A stretch of DNA of 64,000 nucleotides. It comes from Thiorhodovibrio frisius. GTDB taxonomy: Bacteria > Pseudomonadota > Gammaproteobacteria > Chromatiales > Chromatiaceae. The stretch spans positions 1,364,001-1,428,000 of the forward strand of contig NZ_CP121471.1 in assembly GCF_033954835.1 (NCBI RefSeq), read 5' to 3'. The notes under the pieces were generated by a model. That model had not been told where the DNA came from and did no database searches. It worked only from the letters and a program-made list of their open reading frames with translations. Each line of letters starts with the position of its first letter. Positions within the stretch are counted from its first letter, which is position 1. Shown in pieces: positions 44,151-53,578 of the stretch. Both the position numbers and the translations under genes were made by a program.

Positions 44151-44486
44151 ATGAGTGCCAGTTCAGTGACAATCGATCAGCGTCTCGAGCAACTGCTTGT
44201 CAGGTTCAAGCAAGCAACTGTTGATCAGCCGGTCAGCGAACTCTCCGCGCTCGACGCCGAGTTGCGCGAGTTGCTGGACTCCGATGAATTCACCCAACAA
44301 GCGGCTGAAAGCGATGAATCACGCGATCAGCTGATTACCCTGCTTGAGTCAATCGAGCAGACCCATCGTGAACTCATCACCCGTGCCGAGAATCACAGCC
44401 GCGTAGTCGCGGACCAGCTGCAGCAGTTGCGGGAAGATCGGCGATCCGCAAACACCTATACCCACGTTCGTCGCCATTCCCTTTAG
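44151..44486 (+). CDS. Small helical protein, FliT-like chaperone candidate
   Basis: 111 aa from the ATG at 44151. It is predicted all-helical with heptads (DQRLEQLLVRFKQATVD, LSALDAELRELLD, ESRDQLITLLESIEQTHRELI). Sequence identity to FliT is not obvious, but size, helical content and position directly behind fliS fit a FliT-type chaperone of FliD. Confidence 0.6.
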   Translation: MSASSVTIDQRLEQLLVRFKQATVDQPVSELSALDAELRELLDSDEFTQQAAESDESRDQLITLLESIEQTHRELITRAENHSRVVADQLQQLREDRRSANTYTHVRRHSL

Positions 44487-44561
44487 TCGCTGCGTAAAAC
44501 CTGCGGCCTCCAGGCGCTGTCCCCGGTAGCGATTTATCGCCACTTGGGCACTTGGAGACCG

Positions 44562-46757
44562 TCATCTAGCGATCCCCGCAGAAAGATCCCACATCCCGCG
44601 AAAAGCGGTTTCCACGTCCCGCGCGAAGGTGAGGCCGTCGCAAAGGGGGGATTGCTCCACCGTCGACCGCAATGTCTCATGATACTGCCGGCGTCGCTGC
44701 GGTGCGGTCGCCAGAGAAATGGCAAGGGCGACGTACTCTTCCTCGTTTTTTGCAACCAGTCCCGGGCAGCCAATGGTGTTGAGAATGCTCGCGCTATGCC
44801 GTCCGGGCCAGGCACCACCATGCAGGGTAATGACTGGCACGCCCATCCATAGCGCCTCGGCAGTGGTAATTCCTCCGCCATAGGGGGTTGGGTCCAAGGC
44901 AATATCGACCCGATTGTAGGTCTCGAGCATTTCAGTGCGCGACGCTTTGCCTTCCAGTGTCAGGCGTTCCGCAGAAATACCATGCGCAGCAAAGCGCTCG
45001 AGGAGTTGTCGCCGGATTTCCGCATGCCGCAAAGAAGCATATCGCAAGAGGAGTCGGGTGTTTGGTGTTTCTCGCAAAATATGCGACCAGAGAGCGATGG
45101 TCGCGGGCGAAAGCTTAATGGTGTTGTTGAAGCTTCCAAAGGTCAGTTCTCTCGGATTGGCGTTTCTTTTCCTGATCGGGACGGCCGGCTCAGGCGGTCG
45201 AATGCACATATAGGAATGTGGCAGGCGCCAGAGCTGCTCGATGAACAAGTCCTTGTCTTGCTCTGGCGCGACAAACCGATCGGCCAGGACATAGTCCATC
45301 GCGCTAAGACCTGTGGTACCAACGTATCCGAGCCAAGATGCTTGCACTGGAGCCGGCTTTAGCGCAAACATCGATAACCTGTTGTCTGCCGTATGCCCTG
45401 AGAGATCAAGCAGAATATCAATGCTCTGGGCGCGAATACAGTCCGCCGCAGTCTCGTCATCAAGCCCAACCAGACTGTGCCAGCCATCGGCATGACTCTG
45501 AAGCTCCGCGCTGACCGAATCATACACAGTGCTCGTCGGAAAACAGATCACCCGGACTTCTTTTCGATCATGATTCGGCAGCAAAGGCTCCAGGAAATGG
45601 CCGACCGGATGGCGGCGAAAGTCCCCCGACACATAACCGATGCATAATGGCCGACGCTTGGGATGGGGCTTGGCACGCGCGTTTCGGGGGCTGTGGTGGC
45701 CAAAGCGCTCGCCGAACTGGCGCGCCGCCGAGAGGATTGGCCCTCTGGCGGAATTTTCGCGGTAATGCAAGGCAAGTAGTCGATTACTGTGTGTCGCCAA
45801 GTAGTTGGGATTGACTGAGATGGCGTGTGTATAGCCCGCGATGGCCTCGTCCAAGCGTTCAAGATCTTGCAAGGTCGTGGCCCGGTTGTGCAAAGCCTCC
45901 GCGTAATCGGCTCTGACTGCAAGCGCAGCATCATAAGCGGCAAGGGCTTTCGTGAACGGCCCGAGGCTTTTGCGACCAAGGCTTTGCAGGGCGCTGCCCC
46001 GATGGAAGTGCGCCTCCGCGAAATCGGGGGCGAGCTTCAGTGCGGTTTCGAAGGCGTCAACCGCTTCATGCAGTCGGCCAAGCTGCAGGAGTGTGGTCCC
46101 GCGGAAAAAGTGGCTTTCAGCAAGGTTCCCTTGAACGGAGAGCGCGGCATCGAATGCCGCCAAGGCATCCTCGGGTCTTTTTAGCGCGTCCAGACACAGA
46201 CCACGACAGTGATAGGCCTTTGCATAATCCTCCCGGCATGCCAGTGCAGCGTCAAAGGCGGAGACTGCGTCCCGCTCTCGACCGCATTGCATCAAGGCTC
46301 TGCCGCGGTTGAAATGTGTTTCCGGGTGATTTGGCCGGTATCGCAGCGCTCTGTCATAGGCGTGAATCGCCTCACTAAAGCGTTTAAGCCGGTCAAAAAT
46401 GATCCCGATATTTAAATACAGGTCGGCATCAGTCTGGGCTAACCCGGCCGCAGTGCGATAGTTGGCGAGCGCTTCTTCGAGTTTTCCCATGCTTTTGAGC
46501 AGCTCGCCGGCATGGGCATGATAACTGGCGTCCGTTGGATTTAGGCTGATGGCCTCGCTGATCGCATTCTCGGCGTCTGAGTACTGCTCTGCTTGATAGG
46601 CGGCTAGGCTAAGCAAATACCATGCATCCGCATGTCTCGGATGAACGCGTAGAAATTGTTGATAAAGAAGTATGGCGCCTTCTATCTCGCCACGCTGATG
46701 GTACTGTATTGCAGTGTCAAGATGTCCAGTTTCTAACTCAAATTGTTCAGTATCCAT
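44562..46757 (-). CDS. TPR-SPINDLY O-GlcNAc transferase-like protein (GT41, downstream class)
   Basis: 731 aa. About ten TPRs (residues 10-340; repeats such as DALAAFDAALSVQGNLAESH) are followed by GT41 (about 365-731). It has His383 in FRRHPVGHF, DLSGHTADNRLS, APVQASWLGYVGTTGL, SFNNTIK and a PTPYGGGITTAEALWMGVPVITL motif. This class differs from the four genes upstream of fliC in using DLSGHT, PVQ.(T/S)WLGY and GGGTTTAEALWMG instead of ETSGHT, PVQCHYIGY and FNSATT. It is convergent with the fliT-like gene and divergent from the next GT41 gene. Confidence 0.88.
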   Translation of the reverse strand: MDTEQFELETGHLDTAIQYHQRGEIEGAILLYQQFLRVHPRHADAWYLLSLAAYQAEQYSDAENAISEAISLNPTDASYHAHAGELLKSMGKLEEALANYRTAAGLAQTDADLYLNIGIIFDRLKRFSEAIHAYDRALRYRPNHPETHFNRGRALMQCGRERDAVSAFDAALACREDYAKAYHCRGLCLDALKRPEDALAAFDAALSVQGNLAESHFFRGTTLLQLGRLHEAVDAFETALKLAPDFAEAHFHRGSALQSLGRKSLGPFTKALAAYDAALAVRADYAEALHNRATTLQDLERLDEAIAGYTHAISVNPNYLATHSNRLLALHYRENSARGPILSAARQFGERFGHHSPRNARAKPHPKRRPLCIGYVSGDFRRHPVGHFLEPLLPNHDRKEVRVICFPTSTVYDSVSAELQSHADGWHSLVGLDDETAADCIRAQSIDILLDLSGHTADNRLSMFALKPAPVQASWLGYVGTTGLSAMDYVLADRFVAPEQDKDLFIEQLWRLPHSYMCIRPPEPAVPIRKRNANPRELTFGSFNNTIKLSPATIALWSHILRETPNTRLLLRYASLRHAEIRRQLLERFAAHGISAERLTLEGKASRTEMLETYNRVDIALDPTPYGGGITTAEALWMGVPVITLHGGAWPGRHSASILNTIGCPGLVAKNEEEYVALAISLATAPQRRRQYHETLRSTVEQSPLCDGLTFARDVETAFRGMWDLSAGIAR

Positions 46758-46950
46758 GCTTATTTATCCATGCTCATTTCGTCGCATTGATAGCTCGAGA
46801 AAATATTTCGCAAGCGCTATTGCTTGAGTGCCCGAGGCGCCATCGTCGTTCGGTGGCCAGCACCTGTTTTTGCGGCTCCCGAGGTGTTAGGCTGCTCGAA
46901 AAGACAGGAGGCCACATTGTTAGCTGTTCGAAGTTTCGGAGGCCGGTAGC

Positions 46951-49044
46951 ATGTCTCGACCACAAGAGTCCTTAGATCACATCCTAAGAAAAGCAACCCA
47001 ACATCACGAAAGTGGGAACCTAGAAGCAGCCGTAGCAGGCTACCAGGTGGTCCTTGGCGCGAGACCAGACTTGGCGAGCGTCCATAATAATCTAGGAAAT
47101 GCCTTGTTGTCGCTTGGCCGTCCGCAGGACGCCTTGGGTGCCTTCGATTCGGCGGTGGCCTTGGAGCCCGAGGACGCGATCCTCAGATTTAATCGGGGCA
47201 ACCTGTTGCGCCAGCTTGGCCGTTACGACCAAGCGATTCTTGCCTTTGAAGCGGCGATTAACCTGCAACCGAACTTTGCCGAGGGCTACCTGAACCTGGG
47301 TCTGACGTTAAAGGACTTGGAGCGCTACGACTTGGCTCTAGCCGCTTTTGACAGGGTGCTGCGGTTGAAACCCGGCTTTGCGGCGGCTCACAACAACCGC
47401 GGCATTGTTCTCAAGGAACTGGGCAGATTGGAAGAAGCGCTCACAGCGTACGACACCGCGCTCAGCCTGCGGCCTGATTTTGCCAAAGCGCATAATAACC
47501 GTGGCTTTGTACTGAAGGACCTCGGTCGATACACCGATGCGCTAGCCGCCTGTGATGCCGCGCTGCAATTGCAGCCCGATTTGGCCGATGCATATAATAC
47601 GCGTGGTTATGTGCTGAAAGACATGGGACGAATCGCAGAGGCACTGGCTGCATGCGAGACGGGACTGGAGTTACAGCCGGATTTGGTCGACGCGCATAAC
47701 AACAGAGGCGGCCTGCTTCAGGCGCTGGGTTATCAGAATGAGGCAATAGCATCCTATTGCGAAGCGATTCGTATCAAACCGGATTACTCTCTTGCTCACA
47801 ATAATCGCCTTTTTGCCCTGCATTATGGAGAGCGAACACCGTCAGGCGCGATATGGGCGGCCGCCTGTGAGTTTGGGGACAAATTCGGTAAGCCTCGTTT
47901 TTTTGACCAAGAACCATTCAGAGGCAAGTCAGATGGACGCGTTCATATTGGCTATGTATCAGGCGATTTTCACAACCACCCGGTCGGGTACTTCCTTGAG
48001 AGCGTGCTAAAAAATCACGACCACAAGAAGTTTTCAGTTCATTGCTACGATACCCAGGGTGCGCAAGATGACCTGACTGCGCGTCTTAAACGTCATGCGC
48101 AGGTGTGGAGAAGTCTTGTCGGGATAAACGACGCCGGGGCCGCCGAACAGATCCGCTCAGACGAAATTGATATATTGATCGATCTTTCTGGTCATACCGC
48201 GCATAACCGATTGTTAGTGTTCGCCCAGCGCCCCGCGCCGGTCCAAGTGACCTGGCTAGGGTACTTCGGTACCACGGGGTTGCCAACGATTGACTATATA
48301 TTAGCGGATCGCTATGTGGTAACTGAAACGGACGAGCAGTTTTTTTCTGAGAAGATCGTGCGACTGCCGCATAGTTATCTCTGCTTCACGCCGCCAACTG
48401 AAAACGTGGGCATCAAGCCGTGTCGCTCAGCTCGTAATTTTATCAAGTTCGCAAGCTTTAACAATATTGCAAAGTTGTCCGATCAGACCATCTGGTTATG
48501 GGCGCAAATTATTCTGAGAGTGCCAAATTCACAATTGGTTATCCGCGATAAGGCGCTTGGTGATGCAACAGTTCGGCAGAGAATTATCGACCGTTTCGCA
48601 ATCCAGGGCGTTGTCCAGGAGCGCCTGGATATTAAACCAAGTCTGCGTCGCGAGGAGTACCTTGAATCCTATAACGATGTCGATATCTCGTTGAGTCCGA
48701 CGCCGTTCGGCGGTGGCACGACGACAGCCGAAGCCCTGTGGATGGGAGTGCCCGTTGTTTGTTTGCGTGGAGGTACGTGGGTTGGGCGGATCAGTGAAAG
48801 CATTATCAAAACCGTGGGTTTGCGGGACTTGGTTGCGGAAACCGAGGAAGAGTACATTCATATCGCCACATCGTTGGCAACTCGTGCTGATCAGCTTCAC
48901 GAAATGCGTTCTGGCTTACGATCAAGGTTGGAGAACTCCCCTTTCTGTGACTGTCCAGCTTTCACGCGCGATTTGGAAGAAGCGTTTCTAGGCATGCTGG
49001 ATAGCTGGCGGCGACCATGCGCCTCGCCTCCGTTTGGGCAATAG
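46951..49044 (+). CDS. TPR-SPINDLY O-GlcNAc transferase-like protein (GT41, downstream class)
   Basis: 697 aa. About eight regular TPRs (residues 10-300) carry the repeated AHNNRG..LKDLGR signature, then GT41 (about 329-697). It has His343 in FHNHPVGYF, DLSGHTAHNRLL, APVQVTWLGYFGTTGL, SFNNIAK and TPFGGGTTTAEALWMGVPVV. It is the first of three same-strand paralogs separated by 60 and 23 nt, so an operon is likely. The 193-nt divergent region before it should hold its promoter. Confidence 0.88.
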   Translation: MSRPQESLDHILRKATQHHESGNLEAAVAGYQVVLGARPDLASVHNNLGNALLSLGRPQDALGAFDSAVALEPEDAILRFNRGNLLRQLGRYDQAILAFEAAINLQPNFAEGYLNLGLTLKDLERYDLALAAFDRVLRLKPGFAAAHNNRGIVLKELGRLEEALTAYDTALSLRPDFAKAHNNRGFVLKDLGRYTDALAACDAALQLQPDLADAYNTRGYVLKDMGRIAEALAACETGLELQPDLVDAHNNRGGLLQALGYQNEAIASYCEAIRIKPDYSLAHNNRLFALHYGERTPSGAIWAAACEFGDKFGKPRFFDQEPFRGKSDGRVHIGYVSGDFHNHPVGYFLESVLKNHDHKKFSVHCYDTQGAQDDLTARLKRHAQVWRSLVGINDAGAAEQIRSDEIDILIDLSGHTAHNRLLVFAQRPAPVQVTWLGYFGTTGLPTIDYILADRYVVTETDEQFFSEKIVRLPHSYLCFTPPTENVGIKPCRSARNFIKFASFNNIAKLSDQTIWLWAQIILRVPNSQLVIRDKALGDATVRQRIIDRFAIQGVVQERLDIKPSLRREEYLESYNDVDISLSPTPFGGGTTTAEALWMGVPVVCLRGGTWVGRISESIIKTVGLRDLVAETEEEYIHIATSLATRADQLHEMRSGLRSRLENSPFCDCPAFTRDLEEAFLGMLDSWRRPCASPPFGQ

Positions 49045-49104
49045 AACCGAAGGCCCACCTAAACTGAAAAATCTGGAACAATTTTTGGATCGATTTTAGC
49101 CATA

Positions 49105-51300
49105 ATGGGAAGAACGCGCACAGCAAAAGCGCTTTTAGATGATGCGGTGGCAAAACACCGCCGGGGAGATCTTGCGGGAGCGATAGCTGGTTACAAGGAA
49201 CTGCTGAATCAAGCTCCAAACCACGCGGACGCGCTCCATCTTCTCGGTCTCGCGTTTTATCAACAGGGGGAAAACGAGCAGGCGGCGCGTCTGATTGATC
49301 GCGCAATTCAGTCTGACAGTCAAGTTGCGCTTTTTTACAATCATTATGGTCTTGTCCTCTATGCCCTGTCTCGAACCGAAGAAGCCCTTGCGGCATTTGA
49401 CGCAGCTTTGAAATTGAACCCGGGGTTCGTGAAGGCCCATAATAATAGGGGCGCTGTCTTAATGGGGGCTGGCCGCCTAAAGGAAGCGCTCGCCGCTTTT
49501 AATAATGCAGTGGGTTTGGAGCCTGGTAACCAAGAAGGGCACGTGAATCGAGCGAAAGTGCTAGGGGAGCTTGGCCATCTTGGTGAATCGGTGGAGTCTT
49601 TTCAGACCGCAATAGCAATTGATCCTTGTCTTTCGGATGCCCATTTTCAACTTGGAAATGTTTTGAGGATGCTCGGGCGCATGCAGGATGCGCTGTCAGC
49701 TTATGATCATGCGCTTAAATTGGACGACAAAGATGCTTCAGTCTATGCCAACCGTGGAAATGTGTTGGTTGAATTAGGACGGTTAAAGGAAGCCGAAGAG
49801 TCCTATAGGAAAGCCTTGGCAGTAGATCAGGACCATATCGTAACACTTAATAATTGGGCGAGCCTATTGCTCAAACAAGGGAAATCGCGAGAGGCTATTT
49901 GCGTATTCGAAACAGCCTTGGCAATCAACCCCAAAAACCCGGAGGTGAATAATAACTACGGTGCAGCGCTAAGGGATGTTGGCGAGTTAAATGAAGCAAT
50001 AGCGGCATTTAAACAGGCAATTACATCAGAACCGAGTTACTACCAAGCACATAGCAACCGCATAATGGCGTTACATTATCGGGAGGAAAATCCAGATCAG
50101 CGAATTGCGAGAGCAATCAGGCAATTTGCTGCCCGGTTCGAGCAAGAGGAAATCTGTCGCCCCTCCATGTTGGCACGAACGCTCAGGCGGAAAATGCGGA
50201 TTGGATATGTCTCCGGTGACTTTCGTGAACATCCAGTGGGGTATTTTCTCGAGGGCGCCATGTTGCATCATGATCGTGCTGAACTAGAGATATATTGTTA
50301 CAGTAATAACCGAGTACGCGACCGTCTCACTGCGCGTTTGCAGGCTTGCGCCAACAAATGGCGAACAATTGAAAATTTGCCAGACAAGGCTGCGCTCGAG
50401 TGTATTCGCACAGATGGAATTGATATCCTCGTCGATCTTTCCGGGCATACCGCGAACAATCGCCTTTCTCTGTTTGCGCTGCGGCCGGCTCCGGTTCAAG
50501 TGACTTGGCTTGGCTACTTTGGTACAACGGGTCTGAAAGCGATTGACTTCATCCTCGCAGATCGATTTGTGATTCGCGACGGTGAGGAAGAAAAATTCTC
50601 TGAACGGGTATGGCGTCTCCCGGAAAGCTACCTATGCTTCACACCGCCCGTCACTAGAAGCGAGATTGACTCAAAGTGTGCAATGCCGGACTCTGTTACC
50701 TTTGCCAGCTTCAACAACATTCTCAAACTCTCGGAACGAACAATCAGGCTCTGGTCCCGTGTTTTGAAAGAGGTCCCTGGATCTAATCTGTTGATACGGG
50801 ATAAAGTGCTGGCCGACCCGGGCGTCCGCGCTAAAGTTCTTGGAGAATTTGTGAAATCTGGAACATGCCCCGAGCAACTGGTTATGGAGTCCAGCGTTTC
50901 TCGCGAGGAATATCTTCGGGAATATTGCGATGTGGACATCTCTTTAAGCCCCACTCCCTTTGGGGGCGGCACCACGACCGCAGAAGCTCTCTGGATGGGG
51001 GTCCCAGTGGTTTTTTTAAGTGGTGGAACCTGGGCAGGGCGGATCGGTGAAAGTATTCTCCGCACTGTTGGTTTGCCAGAGTTAGTGGCTCAGGATGAGG
51101 AACGATACGTTGGAATCGCGACAGCCCTTGCCGGTGACGTCAAGCGAAGAAGAGAATTGAGAAATGATCTGCGGGGGATGGTCCAAAACTCGCCGCTGTG
51201 CGATTTTACAACCTTCACTTATGAGTTGGAGCGTGCCTATCGGGAGATGTGGAAAGATATTACCGAGCGGGTTGCACATGGATATGGCGATTGGCATTAA
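49105..51300 (+). CDS. TPR-SPINDLY O-GlcNAc transferase-like protein (GT41, downstream class)
   Basis: 731 aa. About nine TPRs (residues 5-335; for example DALSAYDHALKLDDKDAS, EAICVFETALAINPKN) precede GT41 (about 361-731). It has His376 in FREHPVGYF, DLSGHTANNRLS, APVQVTWLGYFGTTGL, SFNNILK and TPFGGGTTTAEALWMGVPVVFL. It is very similar to the preceding gene in the catalytic half and differs more in the TPR half. That is as expected if the paralogs share chemistry and differ in protein substrate. Confidence 0.88.
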   Translation: MGRTRTAKALLDDAVAKHRRGDLAGAIAGYKELLNQAPNHADALHLLGLAFYQQGENEQAARLIDRAIQSDSQVALFYNHYGLVLYALSRTEEALAAFDAALKLNPGFVKAHNNRGAVLMGAGRLKEALAAFNNAVGLEPGNQEGHVNRAKVLGELGHLGESVESFQTAIAIDPCLSDAHFQLGNVLRMLGRMQDALSAYDHALKLDDKDASVYANRGNVLVELGRLKEAEESYRKALAVDQDHIVTLNNWASLLLKQGKSREAICVFETALAINPKNPEVNNNYGAALRDVGELNEAIAAFKQAITSEPSYYQAHSNRIMALHYREENPDQRIARAIRQFAARFEQEEICRPSMLARTLRRKMRIGYVSGDFREHPVGYFLEGAMLHHDRAELEIYCYSNNRVRDRLTARLQACANKWRTIENLPDKAALECIRTDGIDILVDLSGHTANNRLSLFALRPAPVQVTWLGYFGTTGLKAIDFILADRFVIRDGEEEKFSERVWRLPESYLCFTPPVTRSEIDSKCAMPDSVTFASFNNILKLSERTIRLWSRVLKEVPGSNLLIRDKVLADPGVRAKVLGEFVKSGTCPEQLVMESSVSREEYLREYCDVDISLSPTPFGGGTTTAEALWMGVPVVFLSGGTWAGRIGESILRTVGLPELVAQDEERYVGIATALAGDVKRRRELRNDLRGMVQNSPLCDFTTFTYELERAYREMWKDITERVAHGYGDWH

Positions 51301-51323
51301 CCTGAAAAACAATGCGATAAGAA

Positions 51324-53489
51324 ATGGCAGATAAAGACGATCTGGAAATTCTTGCGCCCGTACTTGAGGCTCTAAACGGAGATGACTTGAATGTTGCTCT
51401 TCGGGCTTATGATGGCTTGGTGAGGGATGCTCCGGAAGTCAGCGGCTATCATGTGAACCGGGGTAATATCCTGCAAGCCTTGGGGCGCCCAAATGAAGCG
51501 CTCGAAGCCTTCGATTGGGCCATCAGGGTATCGCCGAGTGATCCGGTTTCGCATTTTAATCGGGGGAACCTTCTTCGTGCCATTGGGAGGGCAGCGGAAG
51601 CCATTGAAGCATATGGTAGGGCAATCACTTTTAATTCACATTTTGCCGAGGCATTTCTTAATCGCGGCATTGTTCTCAAAGGCATGGGCCGAAATCAGGA
51701 GGCACTGGAGGCCTATGATAACGCCGTCGCTGAAAACCCAAGCCTCTTTCTTGCCCATTACAACCGGGGAGTTCTGCTGCAAGAACTTGGTAAGCACGAA
51801 GATGCGCTGCGGGCTTTTGAAGCGTCAATTGATATCAATCCGAGATATGCAAAAGCGCAGAATAATCGAGGAAACCTTCTGAGGGTATTCGGGCGTAATG
51901 AAGAGGCAGTGCAGGCGTTTCGGTTGGCACTGGAGATTGATGGAAAGTGCATTGAGGCGCTGATTAATTACGGGAACTTCTTGCGCAGTCAAGGAATGTT
52001 GCAGCAGGCGCTGGGATATCTTGACTCGGCAATTCACCTGAATCCTGCCTCTACTGAGGCGCATCTCAACCGTAGCGCCACTTTGCAGGAAATGGGGTAT
52101 TTTCATCGAGCGCTTGAAGCGTGCGATTCGGCTTTGGCACGAGATCCGGATTCAATTTCCGCGCGCCTTAATCGTGCTGGAATTTTGAAGGATCTCGGAT
52201 TGTCTCAGAAGGCCATGGATGAATACGACTGGGTGATAGCACGTAAGCCGGACCTAGCTGTTGGACATTCCAATCGCTTATTTTCCCTGCACTACTGGGA
52301 AGAGAACGTGCAAAGAGCAATTTTCCCTGCTGCACTTGAGTATGGCCGTGAATTTGGTTACGCGGCGAACGAAGGACCTTATACGAAGAATAAAAGAAAT
52401 CAAGCTAAATTGCGTGTCGGCTATGTGTCGGCCGATTTCCGCTGTCACTCCGTCGGGTTTTTCTTGCAGCAGGTGTTTGCTCACCATGACCTTCAGCAGA
52501 TTGAGCTATTTGTCTACAATAACGGTGAGGTCAGGGATAATCTAACCGAGGCGCTGTCGGGAAAAGTAACGCATTGGGTCGATATTCTCGGTCTTCCGGA
52601 TGATAGCGTGGCAGATCGTATTAGAGCAGATGGTATTGATATCCTGGTCGATCTCTCGGGGCATTCGGCGGGGAATCGTCTGCCTGTATTCGCTATGCGC
52701 CCGTCCCCGGTCCAAGTCAGCTGGCTTGGGTATTTCGGAACCACTGGCCTCAGCGCGATGGATTATGTGATCGGGGATGGGGTCGTGACACCAGCCGGAT
52801 GCGAAAAATACTTTGTCGAAAGAATATACCGGCTTCCGGGTTGTTATCTTTGCTACACGCCACCCGCGCTGGATATTGATACCAGTCGCCTTGGAGGCAA
52901 GGCAAGGGAAATCACTTTCGGAAGTTTCAATAATGTCGCAAAGATTTCAGATTCTACGATTAAACTTTGGGCACGGGTGTTGGATGAGTCAAAAGATAGT
53001 CGATTGGTCCTTCGCGATAAGTCATTCACCGAACTGTCAATGAGGAAGCGGATGCTGGCGCGTTTTGGGAGTTTTGGGCTCGCGGCGGAGCGTTTGAGCT
53101 TAGAGCCAGCTTTGGGTCGGAGGGAATATTTAGAGTCCTATCGGCACATCGATGTTGCTCTCGATCCTACACCCTATGGTGGGGGTACGACTACGGCAGA
53201 CGCTTTGTGGATGGGGGTGCCTGTTGTTACGCTTCGCGGAAAGACGTGGGCTGGCAGAATCAGTACCAGTATTCTGAATGCCCTAGGAATTCCCGAGTTT
53301 TCAGCTCAGGATGAAAACGAGTACGTGTCCATTGCGTCTTCATTGGCGAGAGATAGAGAAAAAAAGGAGAAACTGGCAAGGGAATTGAGAAGGAAGATGC
53401 TTTCGTCGGGCTTTTGTGACGGTGCTTGGTTTACGCAAACGCTTGAAGCAGCTTACCGAACAATGTGGTCGGATTGGTTTACTACGTGA
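51324..53489 (+). CDS. TPR-SPINDLY O-GlcNAc transferase-like protein (GT41, downstream class)
   Basis: 721 aa. About nine TPRs (residues 10-325; AEAFLNRGIVLKGMGRNQEALEAYDNA and similar) precede GT41 (about 360-721). It has His375 in FRCHSVGFF (HS instead of HP), DLSGHSAGNRLP (GHS), PSPVQVSWLGYFGTTGL, SFNNVAK and TPYGGGTTTADALWMGVPVV. It is last of the three-gene tandem set and is convergent with the TPR-sulfotransferase gene 89 nt away. Confidence 0.88.
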   Translation: MADKDDLEILAPVLEALNGDDLNVALRAYDGLVRDAPEVSGYHVNRGNILQALGRPNEALEAFDWAIRVSPSDPVSHFNRGNLLRAIGRAAEAIEAYGRAITFNSHFAEAFLNRGIVLKGMGRNQEALEAYDNAVAENPSLFLAHYNRGVLLQELGKHEDALRAFEASIDINPRYAKAQNNRGNLLRVFGRNEEAVQAFRLALEIDGKCIEALINYGNFLRSQGMLQQALGYLDSAIHLNPASTEAHLNRSATLQEMGYFHRALEACDSALARDPDSISARLNRAGILKDLGLSQKAMDEYDWVIARKPDLAVGHSNRLFSLHYWEENVQRAIFPAALEYGREFGYAANEGPYTKNKRNQAKLRVGYVSADFRCHSVGFFLQQVFAHHDLQQIELFVYNNGEVRDNLTEALSGKVTHWVDILGLPDDSVADRIRADGIDILVDLSGHSAGNRLPVFAMRPSPVQVSWLGYFGTTGLSAMDYVIGDGVVTPAGCEKYFVERIYRLPGCYLCYTPPALDIDTSRLGGKAREITFGSFNNVAKISDSTIKLWARVLDESKDSRLVLRDKSFTELSMRKRMLARFGSFGLAAERLSLEPALGRREYLESYRHIDVALDPTPYGGGTTTADALWMGVPVVTLRGKTWAGRISTSILNALGIPEFSAQDENEYVSIASSLARDREKKEKLARELRRKMLSSGFCDGAWFTQTLEAAYRTMWSDWFTT

Positions 53490-53578
53490 ATATATTTCAG
53501 ATAATAGGCTTTTGTTTCGTTTTGCTAGATCGGGCATTTTCGTTGTAACCAAATTGTGCTTTGTACAGTGTTTTGGAT

